The translations under genes were made by a program, and so were the position numbers. A stretch of DNA of 64,000 bases, taken from Pseudoalteromonas sp. T1lg75 (lineage in GTDB: Bacteria > Pseudomonadota > Gammaproteobacteria > Enterobacterales > Alteromonadaceae). Positions 27,037 through 35,867 of the stretch are shown here, in pieces. Where the stretch lies: positions 251,972 through 315,971 of the forward strand of contig NZ_PQCD01000053.1 in assembly GCF_002964705.1 (NCBI RefSeq). Reading direction: 5' to 3'. Position 1 is the stretch's first letter. Each line of letters starts with the position of its first letter. The notes under the pieces were generated by a model. That model did no database searches and had not been told where the DNA came from. It was given only the letters and a program-made list of their open reading frames with translations.

Positions 27037-27891
27037 TTAGCTGTGATAGTTTTCACAGGCTTCCAAGGTGTTTTCAATCAGGCTGGCAACCGTCATTGGG
27101 CCCACACCACCTGGCACCGGTGTGATGTAGCTGGCGCGTTGACTGGCAACGTCATAGGCTACATCGCCTACCAAGGTGCCGTTATCTAAACGGTTAATGC
27201 CCACATCGATCACCAGGGCGCCTTCTTTGATCCATTCACCAGGAATAAACTCCGGCTTACCTACGGCCACTACCACTAAGTCGGCACGGCGTACGTGGGC
27301 TTCTAAGTCTTGAGTGAACTTATGACACACAGTGGTTGTACAGCCAGCCAAGAGTAGCTCAAGAGACATAGGACGGCCAACAATGTTCGAGGCGCCAACC
27401 ACAACCGCGTGCATGCCTTTATAGCGAACGCCAGTTGAGTCTAGCAGGGTAATAATGCCTTTTGGCGTACAAGGGCGTAGCGCCGGCATGCGCTGGGCTA
27501 GGCGACCAATATTATAAGGATGGAAGCCATCCACATCTTTATGTGGGGTAATGCGCTCCAACACTTTCTCGGCATTGAGGCCCTCTGGAAGCGGCAATTG
27601 CACTAGGATGCCATCAACCTCAGGATCGGCATTAAGCTGGTCAACTAAATCTAGAAGTTGTTGTTCGCTGGTATCACCAGGCAGATCGTAAGACTTAGAA
27701 ACAAAACCTACTTCTTCACAGGCCTTACGCTTAGAGCCAACATAAACCTGGCTTGCCGGATCCTGACCTACCAGTACAACCGCTAGGCCGGGTGCGCGCA
27801 GACCTTGCTCTTTACGTTCGGCAACACGCGCTGCCACTTGGGCGCGAACTTGCTTTGCAATTGCCTTACCATCAATGATGTTTGCCGTCAT
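27037..27891 (-). CDS. folD: Methylene-THF dehydrogenase / methenyl-THF cyclohydrolase
   Basis: 284 residues. Interconverts 5,10-methylene- and 10-formyl-tetrahydrofolate, feeding purine and fMet synthesis. Substrate motifs are [20 protein letters not shown] (with the catalytic Lys in the YVGSKRKAC stretch) and ILVQLPLP; the NADP-binding part is [14 protein letters not shown] and the C-terminal motif is [12 protein letters not shown]. Length is standard (E. coli 288). Upstream lie 361 bp without a gene before the tRNA operon; its promoter should be in the AT-rich stretch near 27960-27980. Confidence 0.96.
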   Translation of the reverse strand: MTANIIDGKAIAKQVRAQVAARVAERKEQGLRAPGLAVVLVGQDPASQVYVGSKRKACEEVGFVSKSYDLPGDTSEQQLLDLVDQLNADPEVDGILVQLPLPEGLNAEKVLERITPHKDVDGFHPYNIGRLAQRMPALRPCTPKGIITLLDSTGVRYKGMHAVVVGASNIVGRPMSLELLLAGCTTTVCHKFTQDLEAHVRRADLVVVAVGKPEFIPGEWIKEGALVIDVGINRLDNGTLVGDVAYDVASQRASYITPVPGGVGPMTVASLIENTLEACENYHS

Positions 27892-28169
27892 GAGTAACCT
27901 TTAATTGGGGTTAGTGTGCTTTTTAGGGGGCGCTAAAGAGTCACACGAAATTAGAACGAAATACTTATAATAGTGCCGTGCGGTATAAAAAGGGGTCACC
28001 ACACTGAACTTGACCAATATTTTCGCAGAAAAGCGCTGCCTAGCCAAGCTGTGAGCTATAGGAAAGCACTGTTTTATGGGCTAAATTGATAAAATATCGA
28101 ACAAATTCGTTAAAACTTAATCAAAGCGGGTTAAAAATAAGCAAACGCACCACGGCAGCGAAAAAAATG
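27892..28169. other. Gene-free stretch between folD and the tRNA promoter
   Basis: 278 bp, AT-rich, with no credible reading frame, hairpin terminator or repeat. TATTAT on the minus strand near 27970 could be the folD -10 box. I see nothing else in it. Confidence 0.6.
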
Positions 28170-28189
28170 TTTGACCTCGCCAGGTCAAA
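28170..28189. promoter_or_regulatory. 20-bp perfect dyad over the tRNA-operon -35 box
   Basis: TTTGACCT-CGCC-AGGTCAAA is an exact 8-bp inverted repeat with a 4-base spacer. It includes the -35 box TTGACC and would suit a dimeric regulator. On the minus strand the same hairpin is followed by CATTTTTTT, so a minus-strand terminator is the alternative reading. Confidence 0.6.
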
Positions 28190-28199
28190 TCACTATTAT
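28171..28199 (+). promoter_or_regulatory. Promoter of the tRNA operon
   Basis: TTGACC (28171-28176), 17-base spacer, TATTAT (28194-28199), followed by the GC-rich discriminator GCACCCC typical of stringently controlled stable-RNA promoters. A leader hairpin (CCCCGTTG/CAACGAGGGG, 28203-28221) follows. Confidence 0.8.
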
Positions 28200-28252
28200 G
28201 CACCCCGTTGTCAACGAGGGGTCGAGTTCGAAACCTCAGGCAAAACAAGTAT

Positions 28253-28329
28253 CGGCGATTAGCGCAGCTTGGTAGCGCACTTGGTTTGGGTCCAAGGGGT
28301 CGCAGGTTCAAATCCTGCATCGCCGACCA
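28253..28329 (+). tRNA. tRNA-Pro (anticodon TGG), copy 1
   Basis: 77 nt with encoded CCA. Acceptor CGGCGAT/ATCGCCG, anticodon loop TTTGGGT, T loop TTCAAAT. First member of the operon Pro-Arg-His-Pro-Pro. Confidence 0.97.
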
Positions 28330-28351
28330 CTTTTCAAAAGTGAAGTGAGCG

Positions 28352-28409
28352 TCTTGGTTTGGGTATTTAATCCAAACTATCGCAGAATCTAATTCCGCAT
28401 GTCGATCAC
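28352..28409 (+). repeat. Decayed tRNA-Pro 3' half, relic 1
   Basis: CTTGGTTTGGGT and then scattered matches (CCAA, CGCAG, CCGCAT, CGATCAC) follow the order of the anticodon arm to CCA end of the neighbouring tRNA-Pro genes. An insertion in the anticodon arm and many substitutions rule out a working tRNA. Inferred remnant of a former tandem copy. Confidence 0.65.
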
Positions 28410-28459
28410 TTTCTTTAGGAAGTGTCACTTGATGAGCACGAAGAAGTATTCGTTGCACC

Positions 28460-28536
<77 letters not shown>

Positions 28537-28543
28537 TTATTGT

Positions 28544-28620
28544 GGCGGCTGTAGCTCAGTTGGTAGAGCCCTGGATTGTGATTCCGGTTGTCGCGAGTTC
28601 AAGTCTCGTCAGTCGCCCCA
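28544..28620 (+). tRNA. tRNA-His (anticodon GTG)
   Basis: 77 nt including the extra 5' G (-1) opposite C73 that marks tRNA-His, and encoded CCA. Acceptor GCGGCTG/CAGTCGC, anticodon loop TTGTGAT. Lies 7 bp after tRNA-Arg. Confidence 0.96.
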
Positions 28621-28641
28621 TTTTTCTAAATATACGTATAT

Positions 28642-28718
28642 CGGCGTTTAGCGCAGCTTGGTAGCGCACTTGGTTTGGGTCCAAGGGGTCGCAGGTTCAA
28701 ATCCTGCAACGCCGACCA
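28642..28718 (+). tRNA. tRNA-Pro (anticodon TGG), copy 2
   Basis: 77 nt. Same as copy 1 except for a compensated acceptor change: CGGCGTT pairs with AACGCCG, so the stem is kept. Confidence 0.97.
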
Positions 28719-28770
28719 CCTTTTCTTAAGGTGAAAGCGAAAACATATTTAGAAAACACAATTTGAGTAT

Positions 28771-28847
28771 CGGCGATTAGCGCAGCTTGGTAGCGCACTT
28801 GGTTTGGGTCCAAGGGGTCGCAGGTTCAAATCCTGCATCGCCGACCA
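28771..28847 (+). tRNA. tRNA-Pro (anticodon TGG), copy 3
   Basis: 77 nt, identical to copy 1 by eye. Last functional tRNA of the operon. Confidence 0.97.
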
Positions 28848-28870
28848 CTTTATTTATAAGAAATAAAAAG

Positions 28871-28928
28871 CAGTTTGTTTGGGTATTGTGCCCATCGCTT
28901 GCAGGTTAAAATCCTGTATCGCAACCAC
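28871..28928 (+). repeat. Decayed tRNA-Pro 3' half, relic 2
   Basis: GTTTGTTTGGGT, then TGCAGGTTAAAATCCTGTAT and CGCAACCACG track the 3' half of the tRNA-Pro genes with several mismatches. The T arm still pairs (GCAGG/CCTGT with one mismatch), but the 5' half is absent. It follows copy 3 at nearly the same distance as relic 1 follows copy 1. Confidence 0.65.
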
Positions 28929-29289
28929 GTTCTCCCCCCTAAAAAATATCTCTTTTTTCTTTTAGATAGCAATAACTCTTAATTTAAGTAGCTCCAGCGT
29001 ATCATTGTGATCAAGTATTTGACGCGAACTGTATGCAAAGTGCGCTAAGTCATGCCCAATAGCCGCAGATCCGCTAATTTCTCGGCCTGCGCTCTCGACT
29101 CTTATAAATATTAGGTTATAATGCCGCGTCTATTGTTAAACATAAGTGCCCATAGGGCAGTGCAGGCATAGGGATCGCCCCCGTCATCACCGCGGCAAAA
29201 TTGCCATTTTGCGTGAGTGGCCATGATAAACGATCGCCGTGTATGTAACGAAGGCGCAACGCCGCCATATTTGAAGATTGAGGTAAATC
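28929..29289 (+). promoter_or_regulatory. tig upstream region with promoter and long leader
   Basis: The stretch holds no gene. CTCGAC (29094-29099) and TATAAT (29117-29122), 17 bases apart, are the likely tig promoter, giving a leader of about 160 nt. The leader is GC-rich in the middle with short possible pairings (for example GGGCAGTG and CGCCCCC); I recognise no known riboswitch. Confidence 0.55.
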
Positions 29290-30594
29290 ATGCAAGTTTC
29301 TGTTGAGACGACTCAAGGCCTTGAGCGCCGTCTGACTATCACTGTTCCTTCAGCGAACGTTGAGACCGAAGTTAAAAAACGCTTACAACAATTGTCTAAA
29401 ACTCAGCGTATCGACGGTTTCCGTCCGGGTAAAGTACCAGTTTCTATCATCCAAAAACGCTTCGGCGCAGCGGTACTTCAAGAAGTAGCTGGCGACCTAA
29501 TGCAGCGTAACTACATCGATGCCATCATCGCTGAAAAAATCAACCCAGCCGGTGCACCTACTTTCGCTCCTAAAGCGCTTGAAGCAGGTAAAGACCTAGA
29601 GTTTGAAGCCACTTTTGAAGTTTACCCAGAAGTTGAGCTTAAAGGCCTAGAGAACATCGAAGTTGAGCAACCAGTTGTTGAAGTAAAAGACGAAGACCTA
29701 GCTAACATGCTAGAAACACTTCGTAAGCAACACGCTTCATGGACTGAGTCTGAAGAAGCTGCTGGCGAAAACGCACGCGTTACTATCGACTTCGTTGGTA
29801 CTATCGACGGCGAAGAGTTCGAAGGCGGTAAAGCTGAGAACTTCCCACTTGAACTTGGTCAAGGTCGTATGATCCCAGGTTTCGAAGACAACATCGTTGG
29901 TAAGAAAGCCGGTGAAGAAGTTGTTGCCGATGTAACTTTCCCAGAAGAGTACCACGCTGAAAACCTAAAAGGTAAAGACGCGCAGTTCACTATCACTGTG
30001 AAGAAAGTAGAAGTACAAGAGCTTCCAGAACTTAACGAAGAGTTCGCGGCGCTATTCGGTATCACCGAAGGTGGTGTTGACGCACTTAAAGAAGAAGTGA
30101 AGAAGAACATGAGCCGTGAGCTTAGCCAAGCTGTTAAAGCTAAGGTTAAAGAGCAAGCGATCGAAGGTCTTCTAGCGCAAAACGAAATCGAAGTACCAAA
30201 AGCCCTTGTAGAGCAAGAGATCGACGCACTTCGCAAGCAAGCTGCACAGCGTTTTGGCGGCGACGCTCAAAACATGCCTGAGCTTCCAGCTGAGCTATTC
30301 CAAGAGCAAGCTATCAAGCGCGTTAAAACTGGCCTACTACTAGGCGAAGTGATCAAGTCTGGCGAAATCAAGGCTGACGACGCGAAAGTAGAAGAGCTAA
30401 TCAGCACTATGGCTTCTGCTTACGAAGATCCAAGCGAAGTAGTTGAATACTACAAAGCCAATGAGCAACTAATGCAGCAAATGCGTAACGTTGCCATGGA
30501 AGAGCAAGCGATTGAAGCAATCGTTGAGAAAGCTAAAGTAACTGACGTAGAAACTGCGTTCGACGACATCATGAACCCGCAGGCGGCTCAATAA
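29290..30594 (+). CDS. tig: Trigger factor
   Basis: 434 residues. Ribosome-bound chaperone and prolyl isomerase acting on nascent chains. The N-terminal ribosome-binding signature GFRPGKVP is at about 43-50, the FKBP-type isomerase domain at about 150-245 ([33 protein letters not shown]), and the C-terminal chaperone arms follow. Codon choice is very biased, as in abundant proteins. It opens the conserved tig-clpP-clpX-lon series and is separated from clpP by a strong hairpin. Confidence 0.98.
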   Translation: MQVSVETTQGLERRLTITVPSANVETEVKKRLQQLSKTQRIDGFRPGKVPVSIIQKRFGAAVLQEVAGDLMQRNYIDAIIAEKINPAGAPTFAPKALEAGKDLEFEATFEVYPEVELKGLENIEVEQPVVEVKDEDLANMLETLRKQHASWTESEEAAGENARVTIDFVGTIDGEEFEGGKAENFPLELGQGRMIPGFEDNIVGKKAGEEVVADVTFPEEYHAENLKGKDAQFTITVKKVEVQELPELNEEFAALFGITEGGVDALKEEVKKNMSRELSQAVKAKVKEQAIEGLLAQNEIEVPKALVEQEIDALRKQAAQRFGGDAQNMPELPAELFQEQAIKRVKTGLLLGEVIKSGEIKADDAKVEELISTMASAYEDPSEVVEYYKANEQLMQQMRNVAMEEQAIEAIVEKAKVTDVETAFDDIMNPQAAQ

Positions 30595-30623
30595 GTCGTT
30601 GACTTAAGTTACAAGCAACGTTT

Positions 30624-30667
30624 AAATGGCTCGTATGCTTTGCTCGCAAAGCACCGAGCCATTTTAG
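30624..30667 (+). terminator. Hairpin terminator between tig and clpP
   Basis: Outer stem AAATGGCTCG/CGAGCCATTT enclosing an inner stem GCTTTG/CAAAGC, followed by TTTAGTTT. Possibly partial, letting some transcripts reach clpP. Confidence 0.75.
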
Positions 30668-30698
30668 TTTGTGTCGCTCATTAAGGAATCAAGTAATA

Positions 30699-31316
30699 AT
30701 GAACAATGGTATGACAGATCCGCTTAACGCATTAGTTCCCATGGTGGTAGAACAAACCGCTAAGGGAGAACGCTCTTATGACATCTACTCGCGCCTTCTT
30801 AAAGAGCGAATCATCTTTTTAACGGGTCCGGTTGAAGACCATATGGCCAATCTGATTGTGGCCCAGTTGCTATTCTTGGAATCAGAAAATCCAGAAAAAG
30901 ACATTCACCTGTATATCAACTCTCCGGGTGGCTCGGTCACCGCAGGTATATCTATTTACGACACCATGAATTTTATCAAGCCTGACGTCAGCACCTTGTG
31001 TGTGGGTCAAGCGGCCAGTATGGGGGCATTTTTGCTTTCTGGTGGTGCCAAGGGTAAGCGTCATTGTCTGCCTAATTCACGTGTGATGATCCACCAACCG
31101 CTAGGCGGCTTCCAGGGTCAGGCATCCGATTTTGAAATTCACGCTAAAGAAATCCTGTCTATCAAAGATAAACTAAATAGATTGTTGGCAGAGCACACGG
31201 GACAGCCTTTGGATGTGATCTCTCGTGACACCGACCGTGACAACTTTATGAACGCCGATGCAGCGGTTGAATATGGTCTGGTTGACTCTGTTTTTGATCG
31301 ACGCAGCGCCAAGTAA
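30699..31316 (+). CDS. clpP: ATP-dependent Clp protease proteolytic subunit
   Basis: 205 residues. Serine protease that forms the tetradecameric chamber used by ClpX and ClpA. The catalytic triad is present: Ser107 in GQAASMGAF, His132 in MIHQPLGG, Asp181 in RDTDRDNF, each offset by four from E. coli numbering. The ATG at 30699 follows AAGGA; an in-frame GTG-like extension upstream would overlap the terminator and is unlikely. Followed by clpX after 121 bp containing a GC hairpin (31341-31358). Confidence 0.97.
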   Translation: MNNGMTDPLNALVPMVVEQTAKGERSYDIYSRLLKERIIFLTGPVEDHMANLIVAQLLFLESENPEKDIHLYINSPGGSVTAGISIYDTMNFIKPDVSTLCVGQAASMGAFLLSGGAKGKRHCLPNSRVMIHQPLGGFQGQASDFEIHAKEILSIKDKLNRLLAEHTGQPLDVISRDTDRDNFMNADAAVEYGLVDSVFDRRSAK

Positions 31317-31437
31317 TCTAATTGCTGCGCTTTAACCAATTGGCGGCGCAATGCGCCGCAAAGTTTGGTATATTTGTTTAAGAAGTCCATTTGCTACAAT
31401 GTAATAAAGCTCGTAGCGTAAAGAATGAGGTAGCTGA

Positions 31438-32721
31438 ATGTCCGATAAACCAACAGACGGCGAAAAGACAAGTAAACTGCTGTACTGCTCGTTTTGTGGT
31501 AAATCTCAGCACGAAGTACGAAAGTTGATCGCAGGCCCATCCGTTTATATTTGTGATGAGTGTGTTGACCTGTGTAACGACATCATCAGGGAAGAAATTA
31601 AGGATATCGCGCCCAAGGCGAACGCATCTGACAAGTTGCCGGTTCCAAAAGAGATCCGCTCTCACCTAGATGATTATGTAATTGGCCAAGAACACGCCAA
31701 AAAAGTACTGTCGGTTGCGGTTTATAACCACTATAAGCGTCTGCGTAACGCCGGTAATACCGATGGCGTTGAATTAGGCAAGAGTAATATCTTGCTGATC
31801 GGTCCAACCGGTAGCGGTAAAACCCTATTGGCCGAGACCATGGCGCGCCTATTGGATGTGCCTTTTACCATGGCCGACGCCACCACCTTAACCGAAGCCG
31901 GTTATGTGGGTGAGGATGTTGAAAACATCATCCAAAAACTACTGCAAAAATGTGATTACGACGTTGAGAAAGCGCAGCGTGGTATCGTCTATATCGATGA
32001 AATCGACAAGATTTCTCGTAAGTCGGATAACCCGTCTATCACCCGAGATGTGTCCGGTGAGGGCGTGCAGCAAGCGCTACTGAAACTGATTGAAGGTACG
32101 GTTGCCTCAGTTCCACCGCAAGGCGGCCGTAAGCATCCGCAGCAGGAGTTCTTGCAGGTAGACACCTCTAAGATCCTCTTTATCTGTGGTGGTGCCTTTG
32201 CCGGTCTTGATAAGGTTATCGAGCAACGCAGTGCCAAGAACACGGGTATTGGCTTTGGTGCCAATGTGAAATCGAGCAGTGCCGAGCGCAGCCTAAGCGA
32301 GTCTTTTAGAGACGTGGAGCCGGAAGATCTGGTTAAATATGGTTTGATCCCAGAATTTATCGGTCGTCTTCCCGTGGTAGCAACACTGACAGAGTTAGAC
32401 GAAGATGCGCTGATTCAGATCTTGAATGAGCCGAAAAACGCCTTAACGAAACAGTTTGCCTCCTTGTTTGCGATGGAAAATGTTGAACTGGAGTTCCGTG
32501 AAGACGCACTAAAAGCCATTGCTCATAAAGCCATGGAGCGTAAAACCGGTGCCCGTGGTTTACGTTCAATTGTTGAGGGTGTCTTGCTTGATACCATGTA
32601 CGAGTTACCGTCTATGGAAGATGTCAGCAAGGTAGTAATCGACGAAACCGTGATCAAAGGTGAGTCCGACCCCATCCTTATCTATGAAAATAACAGTCAG
32701 GATAAGGCTGCATCAGAATAA
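31438..32721 (+). CDS. clpX: ATP-dependent Clp protease ATP-binding subunit ClpX
   Basis: 427 residues. AAA+ unfoldase that feeds ClpP, including proteins carrying the ssrA tag. The N-terminal zinc-binding domain has Cys pairs at CSFCGK and CDECVDLC. Walker A is GPTGSGKT, Walker [10 protein letters not shown], the pore loop GYVG and the ClpP-binding IGF loop lies in TGIGFGA. An extended -10 box (TGCTACAAT, ending 31400) just upstream may give clpX its own promoter. Ends with a terminator. Confidence 0.98.
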   Translation: MSDKPTDGEKTSKLLYCSFCGKSQHEVRKLIAGPSVYICDECVDLCNDIIREEIKDIAPKANASDKLPVPKEIRSHLDDYVIGQEHAKKVLSVAVYNHYKRLRNAGNTDGVELGKSNILLIGPTGSGKTLLAETMARLLDVPFTMADATTLTEAGYVGEDVENIIQKLLQKCDYDVEKAQRGIVYIDEIDKISRKSDNPSITRDVSGEGVQQALLKLIEGTVASVPPQGGRKHPQQEFLQVDTSKILFICGGAFAGLDKVIEQRSAKNTGIGFGANVKSSSAERSLSESFRDVEPEDLVKYGLIPEFIGRLPVVATLTELDEDALIQILNEPKNALTKQFASLFAMENVELEFREDALKAIAHKAMERKTGARGLRSIVEGVLLDTMYELPSMEDVSKVVIDETVIKGESDPILIYENNSQDKAASE

Positions 32722-32740
32722 AAACTAAGCAATTGAATTT

Positions 32741-32767
32741 AAAAAGGAGCCTAAGGCTCCTTTTTTT
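32741..32767 (+). terminator. clpX terminator
   Basis: AAAAAGGAGCC-TAA-GGCTCCTTTTTTT. Confidence 0.9.
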
Positions 32768-32775
32768 ATAAATTT

Positions 32776-32804
32776 GTTGAACTTTGCCCCGCCAATCCCC
32801 ATAT
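32776..32804 (+). promoter_or_regulatory. Sigma-32 (heat-shock) promoter of lon
   Basis: GTTGAA (32776-32781) and CCCCATAT (32797-32804), 15 bases apart, match the RpoH pattern CTTGAA / CCCCATNT and closely resemble the E. coli lon promoter. It begins just after the clpX terminator. Confidence 0.8.
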
Positions 32805-32848
32805 ACTTGGGTAATTGTTAAATTTTGAGAAGTCCGAAGAGAGTTAGT

Positions 32849-35209
32849 ATGACGCTTGAAAGAACGGATCGCGTTGAAATTCCAGTACTGGCATTAAGGG
32901 ACGTGGTGGTCTATCCCCACATGGTGATCCCGCTATTTGTCGGTCGCGAAAAGTCGATTCGCTGTCTTGAGGCAGCGATGGATAAAGACAAACAGATTTT
33001 CCTAGTGGCGCAAAAAGACGCCTCGGTAGACGATCCAACCAGTGAAGAAATTTATACCGTTGGTACGGTTGCCAGCGTTTTACAACTATTAAAGCTGCCC
33101 GACGGCACGGTTAAGGTGCTCGTTGAAGGCACCCAGCGTGCGCGCATCGAAAAATACACCCAAGAAGATGACTTCTTTGTTGCCGAGGTTGAGTACATTC
33201 CCTCTAGCGATATCGACGAGCGTGAGCACGAAATCTTTATTCGCAGTGCGGTGAGCCAATTCGAAGGCTACGTCAAACTGAATAAAAAGATCCCGCCCGA
33301 GGTACTGACCTCGGTGTCCGGCATTGAAGAGCCGGCACGTTTGGCCGACACCATGGCAGCACATATGCCGATTAAGGTGCCGGAAAAGCAAAAGGTGCTT
33401 GAGATCAGCGATGTGACCGAGCGTCTGGAATACCTGATGGCGATGATGGAAGGTGAAATCGATCTATTACAGGTCGAGAAGAAAATCCGCGCCCGGGTGA
33501 AAAAGCAGATGGAAAAATCGCAGCGTGAGTATTATCTCAACGAGCAGATGAAAGCCATTCAGAAAGAGCTCGGTGAGATGGAAGATGTGCCAGACGAGTT
33601 CGAAGGGCTGCAAAAGAAAATAGCCGAGTCGGGCATGCCGGCCGAGGCCGAAGAAAAGGCCATGGGCGAGCTGAAAAAGCTGAAAATGATGTCGCCGATG
33701 TCGGCCGAAGCCACGGTTGTGCGCTCCTACATCGAGACCATCACCAATGTGCCGTGGAAGAAAAAGTCGAAGGTGAAAAAAGACCTGGCCGGGGCGCAGA
33801 AGATCCTCGATTCTGACCATTACGGTTTAGAAAAGGTTAAAGACCGCATCATCGAATACCTCGCGGTGCAGCAGCGTACCAATAAGCTCAAAGGGCCGAT
33901 TCTGTGTTTAGTAGGGCCACCGGGTGTAGGTAAAACCTCGCTGGGGCAGAGTATTGCCCGCGCTACCGGTCGTAAGTATGTGCGCATGGCCTTAGGTGGC
34001 GTTCGTGATGAAGCGGAGATCCGTGGTCACCGCCGTACCTACATAGGTTCTATGCCAGGTAAATTGATTCAGAATATGACCAAGGTCGGCGTACGCAACC
34101 CGCTGTTCCTGCTTGATGAAATCGATAAGATGTCATCGGATATGCGTGGCGACCCGTCATCGGCATTGCTTGAGGTATTAGACCCAGAGCAAAACAGCAC
34201 CTTTGCGGATCATTACCTTGAGGTGGATTACGATCTGTCGGATGTGATGTTCGTGGCGACCTCCAACAGCTTTAATATTCCTGGCCCCTTGTTGGACCGT
34301 ATGGAAGTGATCCGTCTGTCCGGTTATACCGAAGACGAGAAGCTTAATATCGCCAAGCAGCACCTTATTCCTAAGCAGATTAAGCGCAATGGTTTAAAAG
34401 AAAAAGAGCTGACCATAGACGACAGCGCCATCATCGGCATTATTCGTTACTACACCCGCGAAGCGGGCGTACGTGGTCTCGAGCGTGAAATTTCTAAACT
34501 ATGTCGCAAAGCGGTGAAAAACATTCTACTTGATAAGAGCCTGGAGCATATCACCATAGACGATAATAACCTGGAGGAATACCTCGGGGTGCAGCGTCAT
34601 GATTATGGTAAGGCCGAAGGTGATGACCGCATTGGTCAGGTAACCGGTTTGGCGTGGACCGAAGTGGGCGGCGATTTGCTAACCATAGAATCATCTGCGG
34701 TACCAGGCAAGGGCAAACTAAGTTACACCGGCTCCTTGGGCGATGTCATGAAAGAGTCGATTCAAGCGGCCATGACGGTAGTACGCTATCGTGCCGAAAA
34801 GCTGCGTATTAGTTCGGACTTCCACGAGAAGCGTGACATTCATGTGCACGTGCCTGAAGGGGCAACGCCGAAAGACGGCCCAAGTGCGGGTATCGCTATG
34901 GTGACTGCCTTGGTGTCTAGTCTCACAGGGAACCCGGTGCGCTCGGATGTGGCCATGACAGGTGAAATTACACTGCGCGGTGAAGTATTGCCTATCGGCG
35001 GCTTAAAAGAGAAGCTGCTGGCGGCACACCGAGGCGGCATTAAGACGGTGATCATTCCGCAAAAGAATGAACGCGACTTAAAAGAAATCCCTGAGAATGT
35101 TCGCGAAGGCCTAGCTATTCACCCTGTGCAATGGATTGACGAGGTGTTGGAGCTTGCTTTAGCCCAGCCAATCGAGCGTTTTAGCCTTGATTGCGCAAAA
35201 AGTGAGTAA
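32849..35209 (+). CDS. lon: ATP-dependent protease Lon
   Basis: 786 residues. Homohexameric AAA+ protease that removes misfolded and regulatory proteins. The N-terminal substrate domain (10-200) and coiled coil are followed by the AAA+ module (Walker [10 protein letters not shown], Walker [11 protein letters not shown]) and the protease domain with the catalytic Ser in [11 protein letters not shown] and Lys in [14 protein letters not shown]. The ATG at 32849 follows GAGAG and gives the usual length (E. coli 784). Heat-shock control is suggested by the promoter upstream. Confidence 0.98.
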   Translation: MTLERTDRVEIPVLALRDVVVYPHMVIPLFVGREKSIRCLEAAMDKDKQIFLVAQKDASVDDPTSEEIYTVGTVASVLQLLKLPDGTVKVLVEGTQRARIEKYTQEDDFFVAEVEYIPSSDIDEREHEIFIRSAVSQFEGYVKLNKKIPPEVLTSVSGIEEPARLADTMAAHMPIKVPEKQKVLEISDVTERLEYLMAMMEGEIDLLQVEKKIRARVKKQMEKSQREYYLNEQMKAIQKELGEMEDVPDEFEGLQKKIAESGMPAEAEEKAMGELKKLKMMSPMSAEATVVRSYIETITNVPWKKKSKVKKDLAGAQKILDSDHYGLEKVKDRIIEYLAVQQRTNKLKGPILCLVGPPGVGKTSLGQSIARATGRKYVRMALGGVRDEAEIRGHRRTYIGSMPGKLIQNMTKVGVRNPLFLLDEIDKMSSDMRGDPSSALLEVLDPEQNSTFADHYLEVDYDLSDVMFVATSNSFNIPGPLLDRMEVIRLSGYTEDEKLNIAKQHLIPKQIKRNGLKEKELTIDDSAIIGIIRYYTREAGVRGLEREISKLCRKAVKNILLDKSLEHITIDDNNLEEYLGVQRHDYGKAEGDDRIGQVTGLAWTEVGGDLLTIESSAVPGKGKLSYTGSLGDVMKESIQAAMTVVRYRAEKLRISSDFHEKRDIHVHVPEGATPKDGPSAGIAMVTALVSSLTGNPVRSDVAMTGEITLRGEVLPIGGLKEKLLAAHRGGIKTVIIPQKNERDLKEIPENVREGLAIHPVQWIDEVLELALAQPIERFSLDCAKSE

Positions 35210-35276
35210 AAATAGTAAAAAAATATCGTAAAGGGCTTTTCAAATCACTAAGGTGTGATAAGTTAGGCACTGGATT

Positions 35277-35312
35277 TGAGCCTAGGCCTTGTGTGGCCTA
35301 GGTTTCAAGACG
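35277..35312 (+). terminator. Terminator-like dyad after lon
   Basis: CCTAGGCC-TTGTGT-GGCCTAGG extended by TTGA/TCAA, but followed by only three T, so termination may be weak. The following 120 bp before hupB hold its promoter region. Confidence 0.55.
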
Positions 35313-35433
35313 ATTAAGGCGTTTGGAAAGGATGCGTTCTTTTCTAAATTTAATAGCACAGAGATGCTCTCAAGCTGTACACTTTTCACAAGCTGAGTCG
35401 CTCTGGATAATAACAATGTAAGGGGATGATATT

Positions 35434-35706
35434 GTGAATAAGTCTCAATTAATCGATCAAATCGCAGCTGATGCTGATATCTCTAAAGCGGCTGCCGGTC
35501 GTGCGTTGGATTCATTCATTGAGTCAGTATCAAATGCACTTAAAGAAGGCGATTCAGTTGCCCTAGTTGGTTTCGGTACTTTTTCTGTACGTGAGCGTGC
35601 TGCTCGCACCGGCCGTAACCCACAAACTGGCGAAGAAATTCAAATTGCTGCTGCAACCATTCCTTCGTTCAAAGCAGGCAAAGCGCTTAAAGACGCAGTT
35701 AATTAA
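35434..35706 (+). CDS. hupB: DNA-binding protein HU-beta
   Basis: 90 residues, nucleoid-associated dimer. The signature of the DNA-binding arm is [24 protein letters not shown], of which the diagnostic parts are VGFGTF and RTGRNPQTG with the intercalating Pro. The start codon is GTG after AAGGGG. Downstream of lon as in E. coli. Its terminator follows within 60 bp. Confidence 0.97.
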   Translation: MNKSQLIDQIAADADISKAAAGRALDSFIESVSNALKEGDSVALVGFGTFSVRERAARTGRNPQTGEEIQIAAATIPSFKAGKALKDAVN

Positions 35707-35758
35707 TTTGCGAAGCTTGAATTGCTAGCAAACGGAAAACGATTGTTAGCTTCAAGTG

Positions 35759-35790
35759 AAAAAGCGTATCTGCTAAGATACGCTTTTTTT
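35759..35790 (+). terminator. hupB terminator
   Basis: AAAAAGCGTATC-TGCTAA-GATACGCTTTTTTT. Confidence 0.93.
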
Positions 35791-35867
35791 ATATCCTTCA
35801 CTTTATTGTAAGGTTAAAACCGTACTGAGAAGTGAAGGGGGTACTAAATAAATAGAGATAAAGATAA

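Noticed and set aside
28203-28245. tRNA-like sequence in the leader of the tRNA operon (a GTTGTCAAC loop followed by GAGTTCGAAACC)
   Set aside because: The arms do not pair as a tRNA and no acceptor stem exists; it reads better as a leader hairpin after the promoter.
28117-28458. 113-residue minus-strand open frame across the tRNA promoter and first tRNA
   Set aside because: It runs antisense through a tRNA gene, a promoter and a relic; no coding signal.
29121-29171. Short upstream reading frame of 16 codons before tig
   Set aside because: Its ATG overlaps the -10 box, so it would lie before the start of transcription.
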